DNA from: Chryseobacterium glaciei
GTDB taxonomy: Bacteria > Bacteroidota > Bacteroidia > Flavobacteriales > Weeksellaceae
Direction of reading: 5' to 3'
DNA length: 64,000 nucleotides
Assembly (NCBI RefSeq): GCF_001648155.1
Contig: NZ_CP015199.1
Coordinates: forward strand, 1,932,501 to 1,996,500
In this document: positions 51,940-58,235 of the stretch, in pieces
Layout: each line of letters begins with the position of its first letter
How positions within the stretch are numbered: position 1 is the stretch's first letter
Translations under genes and position numbers: made by a program
The notes under the pieces: model-generated
What the model saw: the letters and a program-made list of their open reading frames with translations, nothing else
Database searches by the model: none
Told to the model about the DNA's origin: nothing

Positions 51940-52788
51940 TCAAAAATGAAAAATATCCTTCGCTCTGTTATAAGAACTTTCGAAGTTTAGTAAATTTAAT
52001 TTGTGATCTACTTTTTCAACGCTCATGAAGTTGATTACCTGTTCTGTAGGCATATTTCCTACCAAATCATCTTTTGCCATCGGGCAACCTCCAATTCCTT
52101 TAATTGCACTGTCGAATCTTCGGCAGCCTTTATCGTAAGCTGCTTTTAATTTAGAATAAGAATCTTCATAACGATTATGAAAATGTCCTCCGAAATTAAT
52201 TTCAGGGTATTTTGAAGGTATTTTTTCGAATAAAAGAGCAATCGTTTCTGATGTTGCAACTCCCGTTGTATCAGAAAGTAAAATGTTTTTAATTCCAATT
52301 TCTGAAAATCTTTGTGCCCAGAAATCTACATCTTCCCATTTCCACATTTCACCGTACGGATTTCCGAAAGCCATTGAGAAATAGATATTTAATTCTCTGT
52401 TTTCACTTTTCGTCAATTCAAGCATTTTAAGAATTTCAGTAAAAGCTTCTTCCTGACTTTTATTGGTATTTCTATGTTGGAAAGTTTCAGAAATAGAAAA
52501 AGGAAACCCCAGAATATCAACAGATTGATGCTTCAGTGCTTTTTCGGCACCTCTGTAATTTCCGATGATCGCAGAAACTTTTGTATTCGATAAAGATTTA
52601 TCTATATTTTCGGCAACCTCATCAGAATCAGCAAGCTGAGGAATTGCTTTTGGAGAAACAAAGCTCAGACAATCCAATATATCATACCCAACTTCCATCA
52701 AGGAGTTGATATAATCTATTTTTTTGGCGGTCGGGATAAATTCTCCCCAACCCTGCATTGCATCTCTCGGACATTCAGTTAGAAACAT
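51940..52788 (-). CDS. Hydroxymethylglutaryl-CoA lyase
   Basis: HMG-CoA lyase splits HMG-CoA to acetoacetate and acetyl-CoA in leucine catabolism. The 282-aa TIM-barrel protein has ECPRDAMQGW (metal and substrate site with Arg and Asp), NIYFSMAFGNPYGE, LLSDTTGVATSE, GGHFHNRY (metal His pair) and the family signature GIGGCPMAKDDLVGNMPTE with the catalytic Cys. All are intact. It is a single gene; the intergenic region downstream carries the REP-like hairpins. The remaining leucine-degradation genes are not in this window. Confidence 0.92.
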   Translation of the reverse strand: MFLTECPRDAMQGWGEFIPTAKKIDYINSLMEVGYDILDCLSFVSPKAIPQLADSDEVAENIDKSLSNTKVSAIIGNYRGAEKALKHQSVDILGFPFSISETFQHRNTNKSQEEAFTEILKMLELTKSENRELNIYFSMAFGNPYGEMWKWEDVDFWAQRFSEIGIKNILLSDTTGVATSETIALLFEKIPSKYPEINFGGHFHNRYEDSYSKLKAAYDKGCRRFDSAIKGIGGCPMAKDDLVGNMPTEQVINFMSVEKVDHKLNLLNFESSYNRAKDIFHF

Positions 52789-52948
52789 TGGTACTTTTTG
52801 ATTTTCTCAAATATAATAAAACTAAACAAGTTTATATAAGATTAAAGCAAAGCTAACATTATTTTGATTTTCAAGCTTTTATATATGATTAATATTTTCA
52901 ATACCTTATATTCAAGTCCAAATAAGGTATTCTGAGCATCAAATTTGC

Positions 52949-52956
52949 TAACTTTG
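52949..52956 (+). promoter_or_regulatory. -7 box upstream of pepT
   Basis: TAACTTTG matches TAnnTTTG and ends 19 bases before the pepT ATG; no clear -33 TTG at the standard distance. Confidence 0.5.
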
Positions 52957-52975
52957 TTGAAATTTATGATATCTA

Positions 52976-54223
52976 ATGAGTACAATAGAATTCAACCAAT
53001 TGTGGAAAGAAAAATTACTGAACCGTTTTATTAATTACGTAAAAATCTATTCAACGAGCGACGCAGAAAGCGAAACAACTCCCTCTACTGAAAGGCAGTG
53101 GGACATCGCAAAATACATTGTTGAAGAACTGAAAACGATCGGTCTGGAAAACGTTTCGATTGATGACAACGGTTATATTATGGGCTACGTTCCCTCTAAC
53201 CTTGAAAACGATGACAAACCAACAATTGGATTTATTTCGCATTATGATACTTCACCGGATTTCAGTGGTGAGAATGTAAAACCTCAGATTTGGGAAAATT
53301 ATGACGGAAATGATCTGGTTTTAAATCAAACAACAGGATTTACTTTATCTCCTTCAAAATTTGAAAGTTTAAAAATGTATATCGGTCAGACATTAATTAC
53401 AACTGACGGAAATACGCTTCTTGGAGCTGATGATAAAGCAGGTTGCGCAGAAATAGTAACCGCTGCAGAATACCTAATTGCTCATCCAGAAATCAAACAC
53501 GGAAGAGTTGCTGTAGGATTTACGCCTGATGAAGAAATCGGAAGAGGGGCACATAAATTTGATGTTGCAAAATTCGGGGCTGAGTTCGCTTATACAATGG
53601 ATGGAAGCGAAGTTGGAGAACTCGAATATGAAAACTTCAATGCTGCAGGAGCTGTTGTAAAAATCCACGGATTGAGTGTACACCCAGGGTATGCTTTCGG
53701 AAAAATGGTAAATGCAGGTCTTTTAGCTGCGGAATTTATTCAATTGCTTCCGGCTAATGAAACTCCTGCTACGACTAAAGGTTTTGACGGATTTTATCAT
53801 TTAATGGATATTACCGCTGATATTTCTGAGGCTAAACTTCAATATATTATTCGTGATCATGACGAAGAAAAGTATGAAGCGAGAAAGAAATTCATGGAGG
53901 AAAAAGTTGCTGAATTCAACCAAAAACATGGTGAAGGAACGGCTGAAGTTGAAATCAAGGAGCAATACCGTAATATGAAACAGCAGTTTGAAGGCAAAAT
54001 GCACATCATTGATCTTGCCGCGAAAGCGATGAAAGAATCGAATATTGAGCCTAAAATCAAGGCGATCAGAGGAGGAACGGATGGCGCTCAATTGTCATAC
54101 ATGGGACTTCCTTGTCCAAATATTTTTGCAGGTGGAATGAATTTCCACGGACCTTACGAGTATGTAGCGTTGGAAAGTATGGAAAAAGCAATGGAGGTTA
54201 TTATTAATATTGTAAAAGCTTAA
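52976..54223 (+). CDS. pepT: Peptidase T (tripeptide aminopeptidase)
   Basis: Peptidase T removes the N-terminal residue from tripeptides in the cytosol, with two zinc ions. The 415-aa M20-family protein has HYDTSPDF (first metal His and catalytic Asp), LLGADDKAGCAEIVTA (bridging Asp), TPDEEIGRGA (catalytic Glu and metal Glu), the dimerisation domain in the middle, and RGGTDGAQLSYMGLPCPNIFAGG (C-terminal metal site). Length and motif order match PepT. A terminator follows 19 bases later. Confidence 0.94.
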   Translation: MSTIEFNQLWKEKLLNRFINYVKIYSTSDAESETTPSTERQWDIAKYIVEELKTIGLENVSIDDNGYIMGYVPSNLENDDKPTIGFISHYDTSPDFSGENVKPQIWENYDGNDLVLNQTTGFTLSPSKFESLKMYIGQTLITTDGNTLLGADDKAGCAEIVTAAEYLIAHPEIKHGRVAVGFTPDEEIGRGAHKFDVAKFGAEFAYTMDGSEVGELEYENFNAAGAVVKIHGLSVHPGYAFGKMVNAGLLAAEFIQLLPANETPATTKGFDGFYHLMDITADISEAKLQYIIRDHDEEKYEARKKFMEEKVAEFNQKHGEGTAEVEIKEQYRNMKQQFEGKMHIIDLAAKAMKESNIEPKIKAIRGGTDGAQLSYMGLPCPNIFAGGMNFHGPYEYVALESMEKAMEVIINIVKA

Positions 54224-54242
54224 TATTTAAACTATTATAGAA

Positions 54243-54270
54243 AAACCACTGCTTTTTGCGGTGGTTTTTT
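54243..54270 (+). terminator. Terminator of pepT
   Basis: AACCACTGC pairs with GCGGTGGTT (one G-T pair), followed by a T run. Confidence 0.88.
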
Positions 54271-54316
54271 ATTTGGGGGAAATATTAAACAAGAAAAGTT
54301 GAACATTAATATTTCT

Positions 54317-54547
54317 GCCATCACTAATATATTAACCGCCATCGTGAATATTATAAATGACATTAGCAATATTGTATTTGACATTAGAAAAAATACATTC
54401 GCCAATGCTAAAACTGCAATCGCCATCATGAATATTGAAGTCGCCAAAGCTTATAATACAACTGCTGTTGCTAATATTTAAAGCGCCACTTCGAATATTA
54501 TCATTGACATCGCTAATATTATAACTGCGGTTGCTTATAAAAAAATA
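54317..54547. repeat. Array of eleven degenerate 21-bp repeats in exact phase
   Basis: Eleven units of exactly 21 bp start at 54317, 54338, 54359, 54380, 54401, 54422, 54443, 54464, 54485, 54506 and 54527 with no insertion or deletion. The consensus is close to gccatcgctaatattatta, with most units beginning g[ca]c and having aat-att at positions 10-15. Read in the plus frame each unit is a seven-residue repeat A/D-I-x-N-I-I/V-x, but an in-frame TAA in unit 8 and no good ATG argue against a plain gene. The 580-bp gap between pepT and the DUF3472 gene is otherwise a terminator and the hairpin repeat that follows. Confidence 0.75.
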
Positions 54548-54554
54548 ATTATCT

Positions 54555-54648
54555 ACAAAGTTTGTCATCCTGGAAGAATCTAAACACGTTTCTTCAATTG
54601 TTTTTTTCTAATACTATGCTGAGATCCTTCCAGGATGACAAACTTTGT
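54555..54648. repeat. Inverted repeat with 27-bp arms
   Basis: Arms 54555-54581 and 54622-54648 are reverse complements at 26 of 27 positions (acaaagtttgtcatcctgg core) around a 40-bp loop. It directly follows the 21-bp array. Its tgtcatcc core is shared with the inverted repeat at 36637-36721, so both probably belong to one type of dispersed hairpin repeat. Confidence 0.85.
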
Positions 54649-54804
54649 GGGTAAAAGTAATATTTTAAAGATTTATTTTTAAAAAAGAGAATGGTTTCAA
54701 CAAAAATATCATCGTCTTTCTAAATTTGGTCAAAATCATTAAAATTAAAATATTTATAAAATATTTTGAAAATTTTGTTTTTATTTTTACTAAAACAGCA
54801 AATA

Positions 54805-56130
54805 ATGAAAACAAAATTATTAACCAGTGCATATGTTATTTTCTTATGCCTGAAATTTTCTATGGTAATGGCAACTAATATACAGAATCACCATCGTTAC
54901 TCTAGTGAGGTTCCTTTGGCCGGAAATGCGTTTATCACGACCTCAACAAAAGGCTCAACGGAAATGATTACTAAAAACGGTCTTGGGAATTGGACAAGCG
55001 CCAATAGTGTAATCAGCACCTATTTTAAGGTAAATCAGGGCGGGATTTTACACCTCAACCTGAAAGCAAAAGTTCCATCCGGAAAGAGTGTAATTAAAGT
55101 TAGCATTAATGGTGTTTCACATGCTATTCCAATTAGAGATTCTTCTTATAACACCTATTGTGTGGGAGACTTTAATGTTCTTCCAGGATATGTGAAAGTG
55201 GATCTTCAAGGTTTAAAAAAGACAGGAGATTATTTTGCGGATGTTTCTCATATTATATTTGAAAGTCCATCATCCGAGGGAGATTATATTTTTTGTAATG
55301 ATCCTAACTTTTACTATTGGGGAAGAAGAGGGCCGTCTTGCCATTTGAAGTACACAAATCCCACCACCAAAGATGTTCTGTATTTTTATAATGAAATCAC
55401 TATTTCGAAAGGAGAAGACAAAATAGGCTCTTATTTTATGGCTAATGGTTTCCAGAATGGATATTTTGGAATTCAGGTAAATTCTGAGACTGAAAGAAGA
55501 ATTTTATTTTCTGTCTGGAGCCCTTTTTCTACTGATAATCCAAAGGATATTCCCGAAGATCATAAAATCAAGCTTAATTGTAAAGGCAAAAACGTAATCA
55601 CCGGAGAATTTGGAAATGAAGGATCTGGAGGTCAAAGTTACCTGCAATACAATTGGAAAGCCGGTGTAACGTACAAATTCCTTTTAAAAGGAGAGCCTGA
55701 CGGCACAAGAAATACCAATTATACAGCTTGGTTTTTTGCTCCTGAAACCAATTCATGGGCGTTAATTGCAAGCTGGAAAAGACCTTACACAAAAGCCTAT
55801 TTAGACAATTTGCACAGTTTTGTTGAAAATTTTATTCCTGATAACGGCTATCAGGGAAGAAAAGCCGAGTTTGGAAATCAATGGGTAAAAAAAACGGACG
55901 GGCAATGGCTGCCAATATCTCAGGCAAAATTTACAGCAGATGCGACCTATAAAGCTCGTCAAAGAGTTGATGCTACAGGAGGAACTATAAATAATACTTT
56001 TTATCTTAAAAACGGGGCATTTACAAATGATGTTACGCTTATGAATTCGGTTTTAAATGTTAGTCCGCCAACTCGAAATCCTGATATTAATTTAATTGAT
56101 TTAGGCTCCTGCAATGTTTCAGCGAATTAA
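54805..56130 (+). CDS. DUF3472/DUF5077 secreted protein
   Basis: The 441-aa protein has a signal peptide (MKTKLLTSAYVIFLCLKFSM, cleavage near ATN). Residues about 30-150 fit a DUF5077-like carbohydrate-binding-type beta domain (EVPLAGNAFITTSTKG), and residues about 160-440 the DUF3472 domain (YWGRRGPSCHLKY, GSYFMANGFQNGYFGIQVNS, YTAWFFAPETNSWALIASW). Both are found in predicted extracellular proteins of Bacteroidota with a presumed link to polysaccharides; function is not known. The ATG at 54805 is used as it opens the signal peptide; an earlier TTG start is not supported. There is no T9SS sorting domain. Confidence 0.8.
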   Translation: MKTKLLTSAYVIFLCLKFSMVMATNIQNHHRYSSEVPLAGNAFITTSTKGSTEMITKNGLGNWTSANSVISTYFKVNQGGILHLNLKAKVPSGKSVIKVSINGVSHAIPIRDSSYNTYCVGDFNVLPGYVKVDLQGLKKTGDYFADVSHIIFESPSSEGDYIFCNDPNFYYWGRRGPSCHLKYTNPTTKDVLYFYNEITISKGEDKIGSYFMANGFQNGYFGIQVNSETERRILFSVWSPFSTDNPKDIPEDHKIKLNCKGKNVITGEFGNEGSGGQSYLQYNWKAGVTYKFLLKGEPDGTRNTNYTAWFFAPETNSWALIASWKRPYTKAYLDNLHSFVENFIPDNGYQGRKAEFGNQWVKKTDGQWLPISQAKFTADATYKARQRVDATGGTINNTFYLKNGAFTNDVTLMNSVLNVSPPTRNPDINLIDLGSCNVSAN

Positions 56131-56153
56131 GCTTAAATTTTAAAATCATCTAT

Positions 56154-56180
56154 AAAACCAGTGCAATATTGTGCTGGTTT
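56154..56180 (+). terminator. Terminator after the DUF3472 gene
   Basis: AAACCAG and CTGGTTT around a 12-nt loop that is itself partly paired, followed by a T-rich run. Confidence 0.7.
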
Positions 56181-56234
56181 TCTTTTTATCACAAACATGA
56201 GAAATGATTAATTTTAATTTTTTATCTTTAAATA

Positions 56235-56252
56235 ATGTAAAATATTTTACAT
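56235..56252 (+). promoter_or_regulatory. 18-bp perfect palindrome before the Cys-rich peptide gene
   Basis: ATGTAAAATATTTTACAT is a perfect inverted repeat 25 bases upstream of the ATG. A TATCTTTA sequence (56223-56230), close to the -7 consensus, precedes it, so the palindrome lies where an operator overlapping the transcription start would be. Confidence 0.5.
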
Positions 56253-56277
56253 TTTAACCAAATAACAAACTTTAATT

Positions 56278-56532
56278 ATGAAAAACATCAAAAAACTTTT
56301 AAGAAAAGATCTATCCAACATTCTTGGAGGTGGCGGAGGTGGTTGTCACAGTAACGGAGATTCTGCCTATTGCTGGACAGACTGCGAATGCACCTTCGGA
56401 AAAGCATGCGAAATGAATGACGATGGAAATCCCGGACAATGCATCGCTGTAGGCGGAGGCGGTGGATCTGGCGGTGGTGGCGGAACTTATTGTCCTCCCG
56501 GGGATGATCGTTGTACGGAACAGCCTTTTTAA
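56278..56532 (+). CDS. Double-glycine-leader, Cys/Gly-rich peptide (bacteriocin-like)
   Basis: The 84-aa product begins with a basic helical leader of 18 residues, MKNIKKLLRKDLSNILGG, whose end matches the double-glycine processing site of peptides exported by peptidase-containing ABC transporters. The core holds eight cysteines (23, 32, 36, 38, 44, 55, 72, 79) in a Cys-x3-Cys-x-Cys spacing between runs of Gly. Such cores can form disulfide-knotted peptides. Leaders of this kind are frequent in Chryseobacterium, where the products are annotated bacteriocin-like without proof. No maturation or export genes lie alongside. A perfect terminator follows, and a palindrome precedes. Confidence 0.72.
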   Translation: MKNIKKLLRKDLSNILGGGGGGCHSNGDSAYCWTDCECTFGKACEMNDDGNPGQCIAVGGGGGSGGGGGTYCPPGDDRCTEQPF

Positions 56533-56533
56533 C

Positions 56534-56567
56534 AAAAAAACCACTACGGATTGTAGTGGTTTTTTTT
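56534..56567 (+). terminator. Terminator of the Cys-rich peptide gene
   Basis: CCACTAC pairs with GTAGTGG, flanked by A and T runs. It is followed directly by REP-like copy 1, the same terminator-REP order as at 57631-57702 and 57789-57859. Confidence 0.9.
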
Positions 56568-56578
56568 AAATTAATCTA

Positions 56579-56604
56579 GCTCAAAGTCACAGATTTTGCG
56601 CAGC
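56579..56604 (+). repeat. REP-like hairpin, copy 1
   Basis: gctcaaagtcacagattttg with gcgcagc: a CAAAGTC/GATTTTG hairpin (one G-T pair) with a 3-nt loop. One base differs from copies 2-4. Confidence 0.8.
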
Positions 56605-56620
56605 AGGAGCGGGGAAGCAA

Positions 56621-56905
56621 TTACTCTTGGACTTCAACATTTTTCTTATTAATATTATCCTCTTTAGGTGTTGTTAAATCATCAAACAACATATAAAATG
56701 AGAATATCATAAATATTATTGCAACACACATAGCAATAATAGAACGATAATAAACATATATTTTTAAATAATCATCTTTCGGAGATTCTAGGCTTTCTTT
56801 TTTATAGTTTTTAAAAACCTTATATGAGTATAAAAAAATTCCTCCTCCTAATAAGAAACACAAAAGAAATTTAACAAAAATGTGTTCTTTTAAAAATTCA
56901 TCCAT
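56621..56905 (-). CDS. Small membrane protein, unknown
   Basis: The 94-aa protein has two hydrophobic segments (about residues 10-28 and 50-72) joined by a basic, polar loop and ends in an acidic tail. It starts MDEFLKEHIFVKFLL. No family is recognised. It lies between REP-like copies 1 and 2 in the accessory region and is encoded on the same strand as the RHS gene and its partner, so a role as a further small partner (for example an immunity protein) is possible. The A/T-rich sequence fits that of accessory genes. Confidence 0.55.
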   Translation of the reverse strand: MDEFLKEHIFVKFLLCFLLGGGIFLYSYKVFKNYKKESLESPKDDYLKIYVYYRSIIAMCVAIIFMIFSFYMLFDDLTTPKEDNINKKNVEVQE

Positions 56906-56957
56906 ACAAATCTATTTAAATTGTTCTAACTTAATTGCTTCGTTTAGTCTTTGACCC

Positions 56958-56983
56958 GCTGCGCAAAGTCTGTGACTTTGAGC
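56958..56983 (-). repeat. REP-like hairpin, copy 2 (inverted)
   Basis: Reverse complement of copies 3 and 4, ending 1 base before the stop of the transposase pseudogene. Confidence 0.85.
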
Positions 56984-56984
56984 T

Positions 56985-57590
56985 CTATTCATTATAATTA
57001 TTATATTTCCAAAACTCATTTTTCTTAGTTACATCAATTACAGGATTATCTGCCAATTCTACATCCAATAATCCATTTCCCAAAACATAATTACTTGCAG
57101 ATGAATATATATAATGATGTGCCTTATCTACCAAACCCGCTCTTATAGGATTTAAATGAATATAATTAAGCTTATCCCATAAAAAGTGCAAAGTATAGAT
57201 TTCCTCTGCATGATTACCATACTGCTAGAATTGATAGGTTTTGTTTCTACTATGACTTTCTGTTGATTTGGAAAATCTTTCAATCATCCATTCTCGCCTA
57301 CTTTCCGGTTCTGTTTGTATTTTCTCTAAAATATTCTTTGATGTAAACTTTTTAAAATCCCTGATTAAATCTGATAGTTTACCTTCTTTCGATTGTACAA
57401 TTAAGTGAATATGATTACTCATTATGACATAGCCATACAATATAAGACCTTTATGTTCTTTACAATATTTTAGGGCTTCAATTATTACATCTCTATAATT
57501 CTTTCTTGTAAAGACATCAACCCAATCCACAACTGTACAGGTTATAAAATGTGGCTTCTCCTGATCTCTTATAATATAACCTTCTTTCAT
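56985..57590 (-). pseudogene. REP-associated (Y1/HUH) transposase with an in-frame amber codon
   Basis: Read through, the frame is about 201 codons. It starts MKEGYIIRDQEKPHFITC, has the HUH motif in VIMSNHIHLIVQ, then LSDLIRDFKKFTSKNIL, QYGNHAEEIY and the C-terminal DKLNYIHLNPIRAGLV, all typical of transposases of the RAYT/IS200-like Y1 superfamily. A TAG at 57225-57227 interrupts it just before QYGNHAEE, where relatives often have Trp (TGG), so a single G-to-A change would explain it. No frameshift is needed. It is flanked by inverted REP-like repeats (copy 2 after it, copy 3 before it). The catalytic Tyr is not identified with certainty. Confidence 0.8.
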
Positions 57591-57630
57591 CTTTTTGTTT
57601 TTATATAATAAATGTAAATAATTTTCTTTT

Positions 57631-57670
57631 AATGAAAAAACCGTTACTAAGTTGTAGCGGTTTTTTCATT
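57631..57670. terminator. Terminator-like hairpin in duplicate copy A
   Basis: AATGAAAAAACCG and CGGTTTTTTCATT flank a CCGTTAC/GTAGCGG stem (one G-T pair). Bidirectional in form. Confidence 0.75.
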
Positions 57671-57676
57671 AATCTG

Positions 57677-57702
57677 GCTCAAAGTCACAGACTTTGCGCA
57701 GC
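57677..57702 (+). repeat. REP-like hairpin, copy 3
   Basis: gctcaaagtcacagactttg with gcgcagc; CAAAGTC/GACTTTG stem with a 3-nt loop. Confidence 0.85.
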
Positions 57703-57788
57703 AGGTTTCCCAGATCTCTTATAATATAACCTTCCTTCATCTTTTTGTTTTTATATTATAAATGTAAAATTAATTTTCTTTTTTATGT

Positions 57789-57820
57789 AAAAAACCGCTA
57801 CTAAATTGTAGCGGTTTTTT
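57789..57820. terminator. Terminator-like hairpin in duplicate copy B
   Basis: AAAAAACCGCTAC pairs perfectly with GTAGCGGTTTTTT; the G-T pair of copy A is a G-C pair here. It also ends the minus-strand 57881-58225 gene. Confidence 0.85.
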
Positions 57821-57833
57821 GTTAATTAATCTG

Positions 57834-57859
57834 GCTCAAAGTCACAGACTTTGCGCAGC
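57834..57859 (+). repeat. REP-like hairpin, copy 4
   Basis: Identical to copy 3, 22 bases beyond the stop of the small membrane protein gene on the minus strand. Confidence 0.85.
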
Positions 57860-57880
57860 GGGTAGCAAATATCGACTTTC

Positions 57881-58225
57881 TCAAAAACTATTATTTAATT
57901 CGGTGATAAAATTAGTTGGATTTTTATTTGAATATTTAATTTGTATAGAATCTCCTACATTTTTATTTGTCGATTTTTGCATTCCATCAGACCCTGTTAC
58001 CAACTCATTATTTACCTTAAATTTTACATCGATATGATGCCCCTTGTATAAGCTAATTTTCGTAATAACACCATTAGTTATTGAGAAGTCATTATTGATT
58101 TCTTGTATTTCTTCCCCTCTCTTTTGGGATATTAAGTAAATAAGAGTAATAAAAAAACTTGCAATTCCTATCATTACAAAAGAAAACTGTATATATTCTT
58201 TTTTAGAAATTTTCTTTTTTTCCAT
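57881..58225 (-). CDS. Small membrane protein behind the RHS gene; candidate immunity protein
   Basis: The 114-aa protein has a basic N-terminus (MEKKKISKKEYIQF), one membrane helix (about residues 14-33) and an extracytoplasmic beta-rich domain (ITNGVITKISLYKGHHIDVKFKV, NVGDSIQIKYSNKNP) resembling a DUF3592-like fold. Its start is 10 bases after the stop of the giant RHS gene on the same strand, the usual place for the immunity gene of a polymorphic toxin. Immunity is inferred from position only; no homologue is recognised. The gene ends in a terminator next to REP-like copy 4. Confidence 0.6.
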   Translation of the reverse strand: MEKKKISKKEYIQFSFVMIGIASFFITLIYLISQKRGEEIQEINNDFSITNGVITKISLYKGHHIDVKFKVNNELVTGSDGMQKSTNKNVGDSIQIKYSNKNPTNFITELNNSF

Positions 58226-58235
58226 ATTTTGTAAT

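Larger units (their letters stand above)
57561..57862. repeat. Tandem duplication (two copies of about 150 bp) at the transposase 5' end
   Basis: 57561-57710 and 57711-57862 are near-identical copies. Each contains the first nine or so codons of the transposase (minus strand), its A/T-rich upstream region, a terminator-like hairpin and one REP-like hairpin. Differences are scattered single bases and short indels in the A/T-rich middle. Confidence 0.85.

Noticed and set aside
54299..54481. Plus-strand ORF across the 21-bp array as a protein gene
   Set aside because: It starts with TTG, has no ribosome-binding or promoter signal, stops in unit 8 while the repeat continues, and has repeat-driven composition.
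54317..54547. CRISPR array
   Set aside because: The 21-bp units are contiguous without unique spacers of constant length, and no cas genes are present.
54332..54568. Minus-strand 78-codon ORF across the 21-bp array
   Set aside because: Its ATG lies in the arm of a dispersed inverted repeat, and its open frame follows from the repeat unit; no other support.
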